A stretch of 64,000 bases of DNA from Actinotalea alkalitolerans (GCF_023369855.1 NZ_JAMBPP010000008.1:124001-188000); one strand, 5' to 3'; positions 38,685 through 48,146 are shown, counted from the stretch's first letter. The notes: generated by a model from the sequence alone, not told the origin. Translations and numbers: made by a program.

Positions 38685-41645
38685 ATGACGGCACAGCACA
38701 CCCACGAGTCGGTCGTCCTCCCCCAGGGGGTGCGAGCGCCGCGGTTCCGCCCGCCGGCCGGCGCGTCGAGCACCGCCAGCCAGAGCCTCGACGGTCCCTG
38801 GCGCTTCCGTCTCTACCCCGAGGCGACGACGGGAGCCGATCCCGCCGACGCCGGGTCCGACTGGGCCACCCTCGACGTCCCTGGGCACTGGCAGCTCGCC
38901 GGGGCGCCCGACGCGTGGCCGTACGGGACTCCTGCCTACACCAACGTGCAGTTCCCGATCCCGGTGGACCCACCGCGGGTGCCGCGCGCCAACCCCACCG
39001 GTGAGTACCGGCGCACGTTTGCCGTCCCTCCGGCGTGGCGCAGCCAGGGCCGCGTGGTCCTGCGGTTCGAGGGCGTGGACTCGTGGTTCGAGGTCGCGGT
39101 CAACGGTCAGGTGCTGGCGCAGTCCCACGGGTCGCGACTGCCCACCGAGGTGGACGTCACCGATGCCCTGGTCGACGGGGAGAACCTGCTCGCGGCGCGC
39201 GTCACGCAGTGGTCGGCACAGACCTACGTCGAGGACCAGGACCAGTGGTGGCTGTCCGGCATCTTCCGCAGCGTCAGCCTCGAGCACCGGCCCGTCGGCG
39301 GCCTCGAGCACGTCTCGGTGACGGCCGGGTACGACCACCGCACAGGAGCGGGCGAGCTGCGCGTCGACGTGGAGACCGGCGCGGGCTCCGCCGTCGTCCG
39401 GGTGGCCGAGCTCGGCGTGGAGGCGCGGGACGGCGAGACGGTCCGGGTGCCGGTCGAGCCGTGGAGCGCCGAGAGCCCGCGGCTGTACGACGTCGCCGTC
39501 TCCACTCCTGCCGAGACGGTCACCCTGCGCGTCGGCTTCCGAACCGTCACCACCGAGGATGGCGTGTTCCGCGTCAACGGCAGGGCCGTGAAGCTCTACG
39601 GCGTCAACCGCCACGAGTTCGAGCCCACCCGCGGCCGTGCCGTCACCCCCGAGACGATGCTCGCGGACGTGCTGCTGATGAAGCAGCACCACGTCAACGC
39701 CGTGCGGACCAGCCACTACCCGCCGCACCCCCACTTCCTCGACCTGTGCGACGAGCACGGGCTGTACGTCGTCGACGAGAACGACCTCGAGACGCACGGC
39801 TTCGAGCCGCTCGGTTGGCGCGGCAACCCGACCGACGACCAGGCGTGGGCGCCGCTGCTGGTGGATCGGGTCGTGCGGATGGTTCGACGCGACGCCCACC
39901 ACCCGAGCGTCGTCGTGTGGTCGCTCGGCAACGAGGCCGGGCGTGGCCAGAACCTCGCCGCCATGGCCCAGGCGGTGCGCAGTCTCGACGGCTCGCGCCC
40001 GCTGCACTACGAGGGGGACTGGGCGAGCGGCGAGGTCGACATGTACTCGCGGATGTACGCCGCGAGCCCGGAGGTCGCCCTCATCGGCCGCGGTGAGGAG
40101 ACCGCACTGCCCGACGGAGCGTTGGACAGTCACCGACGCGGCCTGCCGTTCGTGCTGTGCGAGTACGCGCACGCGATGGGCAACGGCCCCGGCGGGTACA
40201 CCGACTACCTCGATCTGATCGACGCCCACCCGCGACTGATGGGCGGGTTCGTCTGGGAGTGGATCGACCATGGCATCGTGCGGCGGGACGCCGACGGCAC
40301 ACCGTTCTACGCCTACGGGGGCGACTTCGGCGAGGAGCTGCACGACGGCACGTTCATCGCCGACGGCCTGCTCCTGCCCGACCGGACCCCGTCTCCGGGG
40401 CTCGTCGAGCTCGCTGCGGCGTACGCGCCGTTGCAGGTGCGGCCGGCCGCCGCGCGTCCGGGGGCACTCGAGCTGCGCAACCGGTACGCGTTCACGAGCA
40501 CCGAGGGCGCCCGCCTCGAGTGGACCCTGATGGGGGAGGACGGCGTCGTCGGGCAGGGAGAGCTGGAGGAGATCCTCGCGCCCGGTGAGTCGCGGGTGGT
40601 CGGTGCAGCGGAGGTCGTCGGCGACGCGCTCATCGAGTCGGCCGGCGACGGCGGGCTGTGGTGGCTGGTCCGGGCGGTGCCGCGCGAGGCGCCGTCGTGG
40701 GCGCCGGAGGCCTTCGACCTCGGCGCCGGGCAGGTGCTGGTCCGGCAGGCGGCACCGCTGGCCCCGGCGCGCGGTCCCCTCACCCGGACCGCGGACGGCC
40801 ACCACGCCGTCGGCCCGGTGGTGCTCGATGCCACAGGTCGTCTCCTGCGCGTCGGGGCGACCCCGGTGCGGCTCGCACGTATGGACGCCTGGCGCGCGCT
40901 CACCGACAACGACGCCCGGCGCGCCTGGGGTGATCCGATCGGGGACGGCGAGGCCTGGCGGCGGGCCGGGCTGGACCGACTCCACGAGCGCGTGGACCGT
41001 GTGGAGCTCGAGGGCGACACGCTCGTCGTGACCGCACGCACCGCGGGTGCGGCCAGCGACTGCGGCTTCACCGTGCGGTACGAGTGGCGGACCGTCGACG
41101 ACACGACCGCCGACCTCGTCCTCCGGCTCACCCCCGAGGGGAGCTGGCCGGGCTCGGTACCGCGGCTCGGGTGGCTCCTGGCGCTCGAGCAGCCCAGCGC
41201 TGGTGACGTGACCGTGGACTGGACCGGCCTCGGGCCGCACGAGTCCTACGCCGACTCCGCCCGGGCCGCCCTCGCGGGCCGGTGGCGGCACACCGTCGAC
41301 GACTGGCAGACCCGATACACCCACCCGCAGGAGAACGGTGCTCGCCGCGGGGTGACCCGGGCACGCCTGGACCTCGCGGCCGGTCCGCTCACGTTGCGCG
41401 CGGTCGAGGTGCGGGTCGGTGGGCGTCCCGTGCACGGCGTCGAGCTCACCGCCCGACCCTGGTCGGACACCGCGCTCGACGCCGCCGCCCACCCGCACGA
41501 GCTCGCCCCCGACGGCGTGCTGTGGCTGCACGTCGACGCTGCCCAGCACGGGCTCGGGTCGGCGGCGTGCGGCCCCGGTGTGCTGCCGAACGCTGTGCTG
41601 CGCCCGACGCCGGTGACACTGCAGATCAGGTTGACGGTGGGGTGA
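38685..41645 (+). CDS. lacZ: Beta-galactosidase, glycoside hydrolase family 2
   Basis: A 986-residue protein of LacZ length. ATG 38685 has GGAAGGA about 9 nt upstream. Domain order matches LacZ: sugar-binding jelly roll (residues ~30-200; FRLYPEATTG, VDVPGHWQ-like DVPGHWQLAG, YTNVQFPIPVDPPRVP), immunoglobulin-like domain, TIM barrel (~285-580), and the C-terminal beta domains including the LacZ small chain. Catalytic residues: acid/base Glu in VVWSLGNEAGRG and nucleophile Glu in FVLCEYAHAMGNGPGG. It has no signal peptide and acts on imported beta-galactosides in the cytosol. It closes the LacI-controlled operon and ends 21 bp from a convergent gene. Confidence 0.92.
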   Translation: MTAQHTHESVVLPQGVRAPRFRPPAGASSTASQSLDGPWRFRLYPEATTGADPADAGSDWATLDVPGHWQLAGAPDAWPYGTPAYTNVQFPIPVDPPRVPRANPTGEYRRTFAVPPAWRSQGRVVLRFEGVDSWFEVAVNGQVLAQSHGSRLPTEVDVTDALVDGENLLAARVTQWSAQTYVEDQDQWWLSGIFRSVSLEHRPVGGLEHVSVTAGYDHRTGAGELRVDVETGAGSAVVRVAELGVEARDGETVRVPVEPWSAESPRLYDVAVSTPAETVTLRVGFRTVTTEDGVFRVNGRAVKLYGVNRHEFEPTRGRAVTPETMLADVLLMKQHHVNAVRTSHYPPHPHFLDLCDEHGLYVVDENDLETHGFEPLGWRGNPTDDQAWAPLLVDRVVRMVRRDAHHPSVVVWSLGNEAGRGQNLAAMAQAVRSLDGSRPLHYEGDWASGEVDMYSRMYAASPEVALIGRGEETALPDGALDSHRRGLPFVLCEYAHAMGNGPGGYTDYLDLIDAHPRLMGGFVWEWIDHGIVRRDADGTPFYAYGGDFGEELHDGTFIADGLLLPDRTPSPGLVELAAAYAPLQVRPAAARPGALELRNRYAFTSTEGARLEWTLMGEDGVVGQGELEEILAPGESRVVGAAEVVGDALIESAGDGGLWWLVRAVPREAPSWAPEAFDLGAGQVLVRQAAPLAPARGPLTRTADGHHAVGPVVLDATGRLLRVGATPVRLARMDAWRALTDNDARRAWGDPIGDGEAWRRAGLDRLHERVDRVELEGDTLVVTARTAGAASDCGFTVRYEWRTVDDTTADLVLRLTPEGSWPGSVPRLGWLLALEQPSAGDVTVDWTGLGPHESYADSARAALAGRWRHTVDDWQTRYTHPQENGARRGVTRARLDLAAGPLTLRAVEVRVGGRPVHGVELTARPWSDTALDAAAHPHELAPDGVLWLHVDAAQHGLGSAACGPGVLPNAVLRPTPVTLQIRLTVG

Positions 41646-41666
41646 GCCCGGTGGAGTCGTCGGGCG

Positions 41667-42767
41667 TCAGGAGCTCGCGTGCGGCGTCGCGACCGCGGCA
41701 ACGGCCTCCGCGAGCGCGCGTCGGAGCGGTCCGACGTCCGTGCCCACGCGCGTGGGGTGCACCCTGTTCGTCAGCAGGACGGTCACCGTCCCCCCCACGG
41801 GGTCGACGACGAGGGATGTGCCGGTGAACCCGGTGTGGCCGATCCCGCATACCGAGCCCATGAAGGTCGCGTCGGCGACCCGGAAGCCGGCTGCCTGCCC
41901 GTAGCCGGCGGGTGAGGCGACAGCAGGGTGCACCAGGAGCTCGACGGACGCGGCGTCGAGCACACGCCCGGCCCGGCCCTCGCCGGACCGCAGCACCATC
42001 TGCCCGACGGCGAGGACGTCGTCGGCTGTGCCGAAGAGTCCGGCGTTGCCGACCGGTCGGCCGAGGGCGTGGGCGAGCTCGTCGTGGACCTCGCCTCGGA
42101 TGCTCCCGCGGTGCGGTTGGGTCTCGGTGGCGACAGCAGCCGGCAGGTCGACCGGTCCGAACGCCATCGAGCCGGCGCCGAGCGGGACGAGCGCGCGATC
42201 GCGGAGGATCTCGTCGAGACGGGCCCCTGTCACCAGCTCGAGCAAGCGGCCGACGGCGACGAACCCCAGGCAGGAGTAGTCCGGGCGGGTGCCGGGCGGC
42301 GCCTCGAGCGGGGTGGTGAGCACGCGGTCGAGCAGCCGCTGCCCACGCTCGGCCTGCCACAGCGTCGACGTCGGCGGCAGCCCTGCGGTGTGCGTGAGCA
42401 GGTGTCGCAGCGTGATCTCGTCGGCACCCTCGCCCGTGCCGACCTGCAGGGTCTGCGCGACCGGGGCGTCCAGCTCGACCACGCCCTCCTCGACGAGGGA
42501 CAGTGCCGCGACGGCGACGACGACCTTGGTCAACGAGGCGAGGTCGAACCGGTCGCCCGCCGTGAGCTCCGCGCCGCCCTCGGCGGCCCGCCCCTGCAGG
42601 AGCCGCACGGGCGGCCCGCCCGGTGCGTGCACGGCGACCGATACCGCAGTGCCCGGCACTCCTGCGGCATGGGCCTCGTCGAAGACGCGGGTGACCGCCC
42701 GCTCGAGTGCGTCGTCCGCCGCTCGGGCCTCGGGGACAGCGGAGGGCTGCGTGGTGCTCAGGTCCAT
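41667..42767 (-). CDS. Beta-lactamase-fold serine hydrolase (YbbE-like)
   Basis: A 366-residue cytosolic protein (no signal peptide). The active-site Ser-x-x-Lys is S78-LT-K81 in RFDLASLTKVV. The second motif is Y164-S-C instead of the usual Y-x-N, and an HTG triad in GIGHTGFTGTS takes the place of KTG. These changes are common in class-C-like esterases or amidases. LRHLLTHTAGLPP is the typical motif after the SxxK helix. In Bacillus subtilis a relative (YbbE) is encoded in the murQRP-nagZ-amiE-namZ region for cell-wall sugar recycling; its place here, last gene behind murQ-ABC-kinase, matches that context. It may trim the peptide or ester from muropeptides. It overlaps the kinase gene by 10 bp. 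Confidence 0.85.
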   Translation of the reverse strand: MDLSTTQPSAVPEARAADDALERAVTRVFDEAHAAGVPGTAVSVAVHAPGGPPVRLLQGRAAEGGAELTAGDRFDLASLTKVVVAVAALSLVEEGVVELDAPVAQTLQVGTGEGADEITLRHLLTHTAGLPPTSTLWQAERGQRLLDRVLTTPLEAPPGTRPDYSCLGFVAVGRLLELVTGARLDEILRDRALVPLGAGSMAFGPVDLPAAVATETQPHRGSIRGEVHDELAHALGRPVGNAGLFGTADDVLAVGQMVLRSGEGRAGRVLDAASVELLVHPAVASPAGYGQAAGFRVADATFMGSVCGIGHTGFTGTSLVVDPVGGTVTVLLTNRVHPTRVGTDVGPLRRALAEAVAAVATPHASS

Positions 42768-43750
42768 AGCAGCCCGCTCACCGCCTCGACCGGCGGATCA
42801 CCGGCCGCCAGGGCACGGGCCAGGGCGACGGCCCCGGCGAGCGGGTCACCGGCCGGGTCGACCAGCCGAACCTCGGGTCGTGCGGTGGCCAGGTGACGCC
42901 GGAACGCAGTGCTCACGGTGGGGACGTCGAGCACCCCGCCGACCCCGGACAGCACGGGCGGCACCCCGTCGCGCAGCACCGCGGAGGCGGTGGCTGCGAG
43001 CGCGCGACCGGCGCGGTCGACGAGCTCCGTGGCCGCCCGGTCACCCGCCGCGGCGAGCGCCGTGACGGCCGGCGCGAAGGAGGCGAAGAGGGTCGCCGGA
43101 TCGTCCCGGCCGTGCACCGCACGCGGCCACCCGGAGGGGTCGCCGAGCAGGTCGCGACCGGCAGCGAGCAGGGTCGCGCCGTCTGCACCGGCCCCCGTGC
43201 CGCCGTCGACCGCAGCGCCGTCGACTGCCCGGCCGTCGTGCTCGGCGAGTGCCCGCCGCAGTCCTTGCGCACCCAGCCACGCGGCACCGCCGTCGTCCCC
43301 CAGCAGGTGCCCCCAGCCGTCGGCGCGGTACCAGTGCCCGTCGTCGGTCCGGCCGAGAGCGACCGACCCGGTCCCCACGGCCAGCACCGCGCCCGGACCG
43401 TCGCCGAGGGCGCCGAGGTGCGCGGTGAGCGCGTCGGCAGCCAGGGCGACCCGGGTGGTCCCGCTCACCTCGACGAGCCGCGCGGCGAACCGGCCGTGCT
43501 CGGCGGCGAGCGAGGACATGCCCGTGGCGCCGACCGCGATCGAGGCGACCGCTCCGCCGCCCCCGGCAGCGGCCCGGACATCCCCCAGCACCGTGCGGAC
43601 CACTCCGAGGACCGCGGCCTCGATCGCCGCGCCCGTCTTCGCCGCTCCCGGCGCCACGACCGAGGCGATCGTCGTGCCGTCGTCGCGGACGGCGACCGCG
43701 CGGCTGCTGCTGCCGCCGACGTCGACCGCGACCAGCACGCCCGGAGTCAC
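42758..43750 (-). CDS. BadF/BadG/BcrA/BcrD-type amino-sugar kinase (N-acetylglucosamine/MurNAc kinase-like)
   Basis: A 330-residue ASKHA-fold kinase. The phosphate-1 motif reads LVAVDVGGSSSRAVAV; a mid-domain VSGTTRVALAADALTAHLGAL contains the catalytic-Asp region. AVLAVGTGSVALGR is the phosphate-2 motif and GWGHLLGDDGGAAWLG the family signature. VLSGVGGVLDVPTVSTAFRRHL is the adenosine region. Relatives phosphorylate N-acetylglucosamine or, as in Clostridium MurK, both MurNAc and GlcNAc at O6. With an ABC importer (which delivers unphosphorylated sugar) and murQ in the same operon, a MurNAc/GlcNAc kinase role is the best inference. GTG 43750 overlaps the permease stop (GTGA). Confidence 0.85.
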   Translation of the reverse strand: MTPGVLVAVDVGGSSSRAVAVRDDGTTIASVVAPGAAKTGAAIEAAVLGVVRTVLGDVRAAAGGGGAVASIAVGATGMSSLAAEHGRFAARLVEVSGTTRVALAADALTAHLGALGDGPGAVLAVGTGSVALGRTDDGHWYRADGWGHLLGDDGGAAWLGAQGLRRALAEHDGRAVDGAAVDGGTGAGADGATLLAAGRDLLGDPSGWPRAVHGRDDPATLFASFAPAVTALAAAGDRAATELVDRAGRALAATASAVLRDGVPPVLSGVGGVLDVPTVSTAFRRHLATARPEVRLVDPAGDPLAGAVALARALAAGDPPVEAVSGLLWT

Positions 43751-44673
43751 TTGCTCATGCCGGCGGTGAGGCCGTTGATGATCTGCTTGGTCGCGATGAG
43801 GAAGATGATCACCAGCGGGACCGTCGCGATGGTCAGGCCCGCGAACAGCTGCGGCCAGTCGGTCGAGTACTCCCCGAAGAAGCGGGTCAGCCCCACGGGC
43901 AGGGTGTAGGTGTCGCGGTCGCGCAGCAGGATCAGCGGGTAGAAGAAGTCGTTCCAGACCGGCACGAAGCGGAAGACGATCACCGTGGCCAGGGCCGGGC
44001 GGACCAGCGGGAGCAGCACGCGGACGAAGGTCTGGAACGGTCCGGCCCCGTCCAGGCGCGCGGCCTCCTCGAGCTCGACGGGCATCTGGCGGAAGAACAC
44101 CGCGAGCACGAAGGTGCTGAACGGGATCCCGAGCGCCGCGTACACCAGGATCAGGCTGAGCCGGCTGCTGGTCATGCCCAGGGCGTCGAGCATGTAGAAC
44201 AGCGGCAGGATCGCCAGGTGCACCGGGAGCATCAGCCCGGACAGGAACACCATCTCCGTGCCGGCCAGGAACCGGCTGCGGCTGCGGGCGAAGGCGTAGG
44301 CGGCGAGCACCGAGACGACGGTGCCCAGGGCGACCGACCCGACGGTCACGATCGCGGAGTTGATGAAGTACGTCTCGAAGGACGCGGTGAGCCACGCCTC
44401 CCGGTAGCTGTCGAGGGTCGGCTCCAACGGCAGACCGAGCGGCTCGGTGGCGATCTGCTGCTGGGACCGCAACGAGTTGTTCACCATGAGCAGCAGCGGG
44501 CCGATCGCCACGACCGCGTAGCCCCACAGGAAGATGTTGGTCAGGAGGGCACCCACCCGGCCGCCCTCGCGGCGGGCCGGACGGCGTCGTGCAGGTCCGG
44601 GCGGGGTGATGCGGGCGTCCTGGGAGGCCTCGGTGCGCGGCAGCTCGGCCGGGACGTGCTGGACGGTCGTCAT
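43747..44673 (-). CDS. Sugar ABC transporter permease (MalG-type), murQ operon
   Basis: A 308-residue membrane protein. ATG 44673 shares one base with the previous stop (TGATG). A long Arg/Pro-rich cytosolic N-terminus (about 45 residues) precedes the spans, the first being FLWGYAVVAIGPLLLMVNNSLRS. The EAA loop is in ELEEAARLDGAGPFQTFVRVLLPLVRPA, followed by VFRFVPVWNDFFYPLILLRD and the terminal FLIATKQIINGLTAGMSK. It pairs with the MalF-type subunit encoded just upstream. No ATPase gene lies in the operon, implying a shared ATPase. Confidence 0.9.
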   Translation of the reverse strand: MTTVQHVPAELPRTEASQDARITPPGPARRRPARREGGRVGALLTNIFLWGYAVVAIGPLLLMVNNSLRSQQQIATEPLGLPLEPTLDSYREAWLTASFETYFINSAIVTVGSVALGTVVSVLAAYAFARSRSRFLAGTEMVFLSGLMLPVHLAILPLFYMLDALGMTSSRLSLILVYAALGIPFSTFVLAVFFRQMPVELEEAARLDGAGPFQTFVRVLLPLVRPALATVIVFRFVPVWNDFFYPLILLRDRDTYTLPVGLTRFFGEYSTDWPQLFAGLTIATVPLVIIFLIATKQIINGLTAGMSK

Positions 44674-45635
44674 CAGAAGAGCCTCCGCTCGGCCCGGCGC
44701 ATGAACCGGGTGATCACCACGGACACGACGAGGATGAACAGGAACAGGACCGTGGCCAGCGCGGACGAGATCCCGATCGAGTTGGCGTTCCCGCTCTCGA
44801 ACGCGGTGCGGTAGAAGAGCAGCATCATCACGTCGGTGGACCGCGCCGGACTCCCGGAGGAGCCGCCGAGCGCGAACGGTATCGCCATCGACTCCATGGC
44901 GCCGATGAAGGTCAGGACGGTGATGATCCCGATGGTCGGGGTGAGCATCGGCAGGGTGACGTACCGGAACCTCTTCCACGACGTCGCACCGTCGAGCGAG
45001 GCGGCCTCGTCGATCTCCGGGGCGATGCCGCCCATCGCGGCCCCGTAGAGCAGGATCGGGAACCCGATCCACTGCCAGGCGGTGACGCCGACGACGACCC
45101 AGATGGCCAGGTTCGGGTCGCCGAGCCATGGCTGGGCGAGCGAGTCGAGGCCTACGCCGCGCAGGATCGCGTTCACCGGGCCGAACAGCGGCGACAGCAT
45201 GAGCGACCACAGGTAGCCGATGACCATGGGGCTGACCAGGTACGGCAGGGCGAAGATCGTCTGGAACATCCGCTTGGTGCGCTTGCGGCGGTGCAGCAGC
45301 GCGGCGATGCCCAGGCCGAGGGTGTTCTGGAAGAGCACCGCACCGCCGAAGAGCAGCAGGTTGTGCAGGAAGGCGTTGCGCAGGTCGTGCGCGTAGGGCG
45401 CCTGGGTCAGCAGCGTGACGTAGTTGCTGAACCCGGCGAAGCCCGCCTGACGGGTGCCGGCCCAGTCGAAGAACGAGTAGCTGAGCGCCGCGACCATCGG
45501 GTAGAGGATGAAGACCCCGAACAGCAGGGCTGCGGGGAGCACGAACGCGAGCCCGACGCCGAAGGGCAGGTGGATGCCCGTGTTCTTGCTGCGCGGTCGC
45601 GCCGTGCGGCCGACCGTTGTTGCGGGGGCTGTCAT
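44673..45635 (-). CDS. Sugar ABC transporter permease (MalF-type), murQ operon
   Basis: A 320-residue membrane protein. ATG 45635 has AGGAAGGA upstream. Elements: FGVGLAFVLPAALLFGVFILYPMVAAL, FFDWAGTRQAGFAGFSNYVTLL, MVIGYLWSLMLSPLFGPVNAILRGVG, the EAA loop EIDEAASLDGATSWKRFRYVTLPMLTP, and ESMAIPFALGGSSGSPARSTDVMMLLF near the end. It is the heterodimer partner of the next gene product. It lies 69 bp downstream of the binding-protein gene. Confidence 0.9.
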   Translation of the reverse strand: MTAPATTVGRTARPRSKNTGIHLPFGVGLAFVLPAALLFGVFILYPMVAALSYSFFDWAGTRQAGFAGFSNYVTLLTQAPYAHDLRNAFLHNLLLFGGAVLFQNTLGLGIAALLHRRKRTKRMFQTIFALPYLVSPMVIGYLWSLMLSPLFGPVNAILRGVGLDSLAQPWLGDPNLAIWVVVGVTAWQWIGFPILLYGAAMGGIAPEIDEAASLDGATSWKRFRYVTLPMLTPTIGIITVLTFIGAMESMAIPFALGGSSGSPARSTDVMMLLFYRTAFESGNANSIGISSALATVLFLFILVVSVVITRFMRRAERRLF

Positions 45636-45704
45636 GTCGGTCCTTCCTCGGCGAGCGGTGGGCCGGCCGCCGGGGGGAGGGCACCCCCGGCGGCCGGGTG
45701 GGGA

Positions 45705-47003
45705 TCAGGGGCTCGGCGTGAACCAGGTCGAGACGCCGGTCTGCAGGTTGGTGGCGAGGTCCTCGGGCGTGGCCTGTCCCAGGAACAGGCTCTGGATGTC
45801 CGGCCCGAGCACCGCGGTGCCCGCCGGGTCGCCGTAGCGGAAGTTCACCAGCAGCAGGTAAGGCGCCGGGTTCTCCGTGTACTGCTCGTTCATCTCCTGC
45901 ATGAGCGGGTCGGAGTACTCGACCCCCGGCAGCGGGGAGAACTGCTGGGCCTCGTCGGCGAAGATCTGACCGAACTCGGGGGTGGCCATCCAGCTGAGGA
46001 GCGCGAGCGCCTCCTCCTTGTTGGCCGAGGAGGCGTTGAGACCGAAGCTACCGTCCGCGTACCCGGGGGTCACCGGGGTGTCGAGGACCGAGCCGGGGGG
46101 CGGCGGGACCTGGTAGACGCCCCACTCGGTGTCCGGGGCGCCGTCGCGGAAGGTCGGCAGGTCGAACGAGCCGCCCGGCCACTGCGCGGCCAGACCCGCG
46201 GTGAACTGCAGGGAGGCGTCTGCGACGGCGATCGCGCTGACGTCCGGGTCGAGGTACTGCTGCATCTGCTCGACCATCTCGAGGGAGGCGACGTAGTCCG
46301 GGTCGGTGAAGTCCTTCTCTCCGGACAGGACGGCTGCCTCGAACTCGGCGCCGCCGTAGCGGGCCGAGCCGACGATGTCGTGGAACATCGGGAGCACCCA
46401 GTCCTCGCGGGCTCCGAGCGCCATCGGCGTGACGCCCTCGGCGAGCAGCGCCTCCTGGAGGTCGATGAACTCGTCCCACGTGGTGGGCTCCTCGAGGCCC
46501 ATCTCGTCGAACATCGTCTTGTTGTAGAACATCTGCATGGTCTGGTACGCGAAGGGGACGCCGTAGGTCAGGCCGTCCTCCTGGCCCTCGGACGCTCGCA
46601 GCACGGTCGGCTCGAACTGGTCGAGCCCGTCGATGTCGTCCCCGATCGGGTCGAGCTGCCCGGCGCGGATCGCGTTCTGCACACCGCCGTAGGCGCGCAG
46701 CATCGGGATGTCGGGGCCGTCGCTGCCCTCCATGCCGGTGGCGAGGATCTGGTTGTACTCGGTCGGCTGGAAGCCCTCGAACTGGATGGTGACGCCGGGG
46801 TTCTCCTCCTCGTACACGTCGAAGATCGCCTCCCACGCGGGGGCGGTCGCGGCCTGCCACGACCAGACGGTCAGGGTGACCTCCTCACCGCCGTCCGCGG
46901 GCTGCTCGCCCGACGCGGGCGCGTCCGAGGCGGGGGCACAGGCGGTCAGTGCCAGGGCACCGACGGTGAGTCCGGCGAGGACCAGGTGCTTGCGAGTCGT
47001 CAT
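45705..47003 (-). CDS. Substrate-binding lipoprotein of the murQ-linked ABC importer
   Basis: A 432-residue lipoprotein: RKHLVLAGLTVGALALTAC gives a signal peptide with lipobox Cys ~22. Family-1 sugar-binding features are EVTLTVWSWQAATAPAWEAIFDVYEEENPGV, YNQILATGMEGSDGPDIPMLRAYGG, TYGVPFAYQTMQMFYNKTMFDEMGLEEPTTWDEF, and GLAAQWPGGSFDLPTFRDGA. By context it should capture MurNAc, GlcNAc-MurNAc or an anhydro/peptide form released from peptidoglycan; the ligand is inference. The conserved Trp-rich stretches suggest sugar stacking. It is the second gene of the operon, 65 bp after murQ. Confidence 0.9.
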   Translation of the reverse strand: MTTRKHLVLAGLTVGALALTACAPASDAPASGEQPADGGEEVTLTVWSWQAATAPAWEAIFDVYEEENPGVTIQFEGFQPTEYNQILATGMEGSDGPDIPMLRAYGGVQNAIRAGQLDPIGDDIDGLDQFEPTVLRASEGQEDGLTYGVPFAYQTMQMFYNKTMFDEMGLEEPTTWDEFIDLQEALLAEGVTPMALGAREDWVLPMFHDIVGSARYGGAEFEAAVLSGEKDFTDPDYVASLEMVEQMQQYLDPDVSAIAVADASLQFTAGLAAQWPGGSFDLPTFRDGAPDTEWGVYQVPPPPGSVLDTPVTPGYADGSFGLNASSANKEEALALLSWMATPEFGQIFADEAQQFSPLPGVEYSDPLMQEMNEQYTENPAPYLLLVNFRYGDPAGTAVLGPDIQSLFLGQATPEDLATNLQTGVSTWFTPSP

Positions 47004-47068
47004 GGCTGTGTGTCTCCGTGCTCGGTTGCGGGTGGATGGGGTTTCGGCGGTGGGCCGCGGCCGTGGGG

Positions 47069-47986
47069 TCACGGCGTGAGTGCCCGGATCGCCTCGCGCA
47101 CGGAGCCGGAGGACTCCGTGAGCGCGCGGTGGGCGACGTCGACGTCGACGTCGCACAGGGTGGCGACCAGGGCCTTCTTGAGGTCGCCGTCGGCACGGAC
47201 CAGGGCCTCGTGCGAGAGGTCGAGGTTCCGGCCGGTGGCCTCGGCGAGGATACGTACCGTGCGGTCGCGCAGCTTCGCGTTGGTGGCGACCAGCGAGACC
47301 ATGAGGTTGGACCAGACCCGGCCCCGGCGCACCATCAGTGCGGTCGAGAAGCCGTTGAGGACCAGCTTCTGCGCCGTCCCGGCCTTGAGCCGGGTCGAGC
47401 CGGTGAGCGCCTCGGGGCCGGTGTCGACCTCGATGGCGAGGTCGACGTCTGCCGAGAGCGCCGCACCGGGGTTGTTGGTGATCAGCGCGGTGACCGCGCC
47501 GGCCCGGCGGGCCGCGCGCAGGGCCGCGCCCACGTAGGGCGTGCGTCCGGAGGCAGTCAGCCCGATCGCGACGTCGTGCGGGCCGAGGCCGGCCGCGGCC
47601 GCGGCGCCCTCGTCCTCGGAGTCCTCCGAGTTCTCCACCGCCCGCACCAGGGCGGTGTCGCCCCCGGCGATGTGCGGGATCACGGTACCTGCGCCCAGGT
47701 TGAACGTGGGGAGCAGCTCGACGGCGTCGAGCACCGCCAGCCGGCCCGAGGTGCCGGCGCCGAAGTAGTGGATCGCGCCCCCGGCCGCCAGTGCGGCGTC
47801 TGCTGCGTCGACCAGCCGGGCGACCGTCGGGAGCTGCCGCGCGACGGCGGCAGGCACGGTCGCGTCCTGGCGGTTGAGCAGGATCAGCACCTCGAGGGAC
47901 GTCATCTCGTCGAGTCCGGCCGAGTCCGCGAGCCGTTCCTCGGTGCGTGCGACGCCCGTGGGCCAGATGCCAGCGGTGGTGGTCAT
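47069..47986 (-). CDS. murQ: N-acetylmuramic acid 6-phosphate etherase
   Basis: A 305-residue SIS-domain lyase that removes D-lactate from MurNAc-6-phosphate to give GlcNAc-6-phosphate in the cytosol. Diagnostic motifs: LNRQDATVPAAVARQLP near the start, HYFGAGTSGRLAVLDAVELLPTF (phosphosugar loop and the first catalytic Glu), VRAVENSEDSEDEG holding the second acidic catalytic site, IGLTASGRTPYV, and the terminal VWSNLMVSLVATNAKLRDRTVRIL. The PTF-x position is Asn rather than the usual Gly. It is the first gene of the minus-strand arm and divergent from an RpiR/MurR regulator; direct repeats in the gap are the likely operator. Start ATG 47986 with AGGA upstream. Confidence 0.93.
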   Translation of the reverse strand: MTTTAGIWPTGVARTEERLADSAGLDEMTSLEVLILLNRQDATVPAAVARQLPTVARLVDAADAALAAGGAIHYFGAGTSGRLAVLDAVELLPTFNLGAGTVIPHIAGGDTALVRAVENSEDSEDEGAAAAAGLGPHDVAIGLTASGRTPYVGAALRAARRAGAVTALITNNPGAALSADVDLAIEVDTGPEALTGSTRLKAGTAQKLVLNGFSTALMVRRGRVWSNLMVSLVATNAKLRDRTVRILAEATGRNLDLSHEALVRADGDLKKALVATLCDVDVDVAHRALTESSGSVREAIRALTP

Positions 47987-48041
47987 GGGTTCCTGTCCGT
48001 CCTCGCGCCACTGCCGGGTGCAGGAGCGATCCGCACACTAT

Positions 48042-48083
48042 TGGCAAGATTTCTCGCGTTGTCCAGCCCCTCTGGCAATATTT
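48042..48083. promoter_or_regulatory. Direct repeats in the murQ/murR gap, candidate RpiR operator
   Basis: TGGCAAGATTT (48042-48052) and TGGCAATATTT (48073-48083) match at 10 of 11 positions and are 31 bp apart, three helical turns. They are the only AT-rich motifs in the 160-bp gap and flank possible promoter elements for both directions (for example TGGACA/TAGTGT toward murQ, spacing 19). Confidence 0.5.
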
Positions 48084-48146
48084 ACACGCGGACTCCGATC
48101 CGTGGCAGAGTGGGCGCCGTCACACCCCGTCGACCCGCGGAGAGCC

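Noticed and set aside
38649-41549. 966-codon open frame antisense to the GH2 beta-galactosidase
   Set aside because: Same pattern of antisense shadow; no domain recognisable and no start signals.
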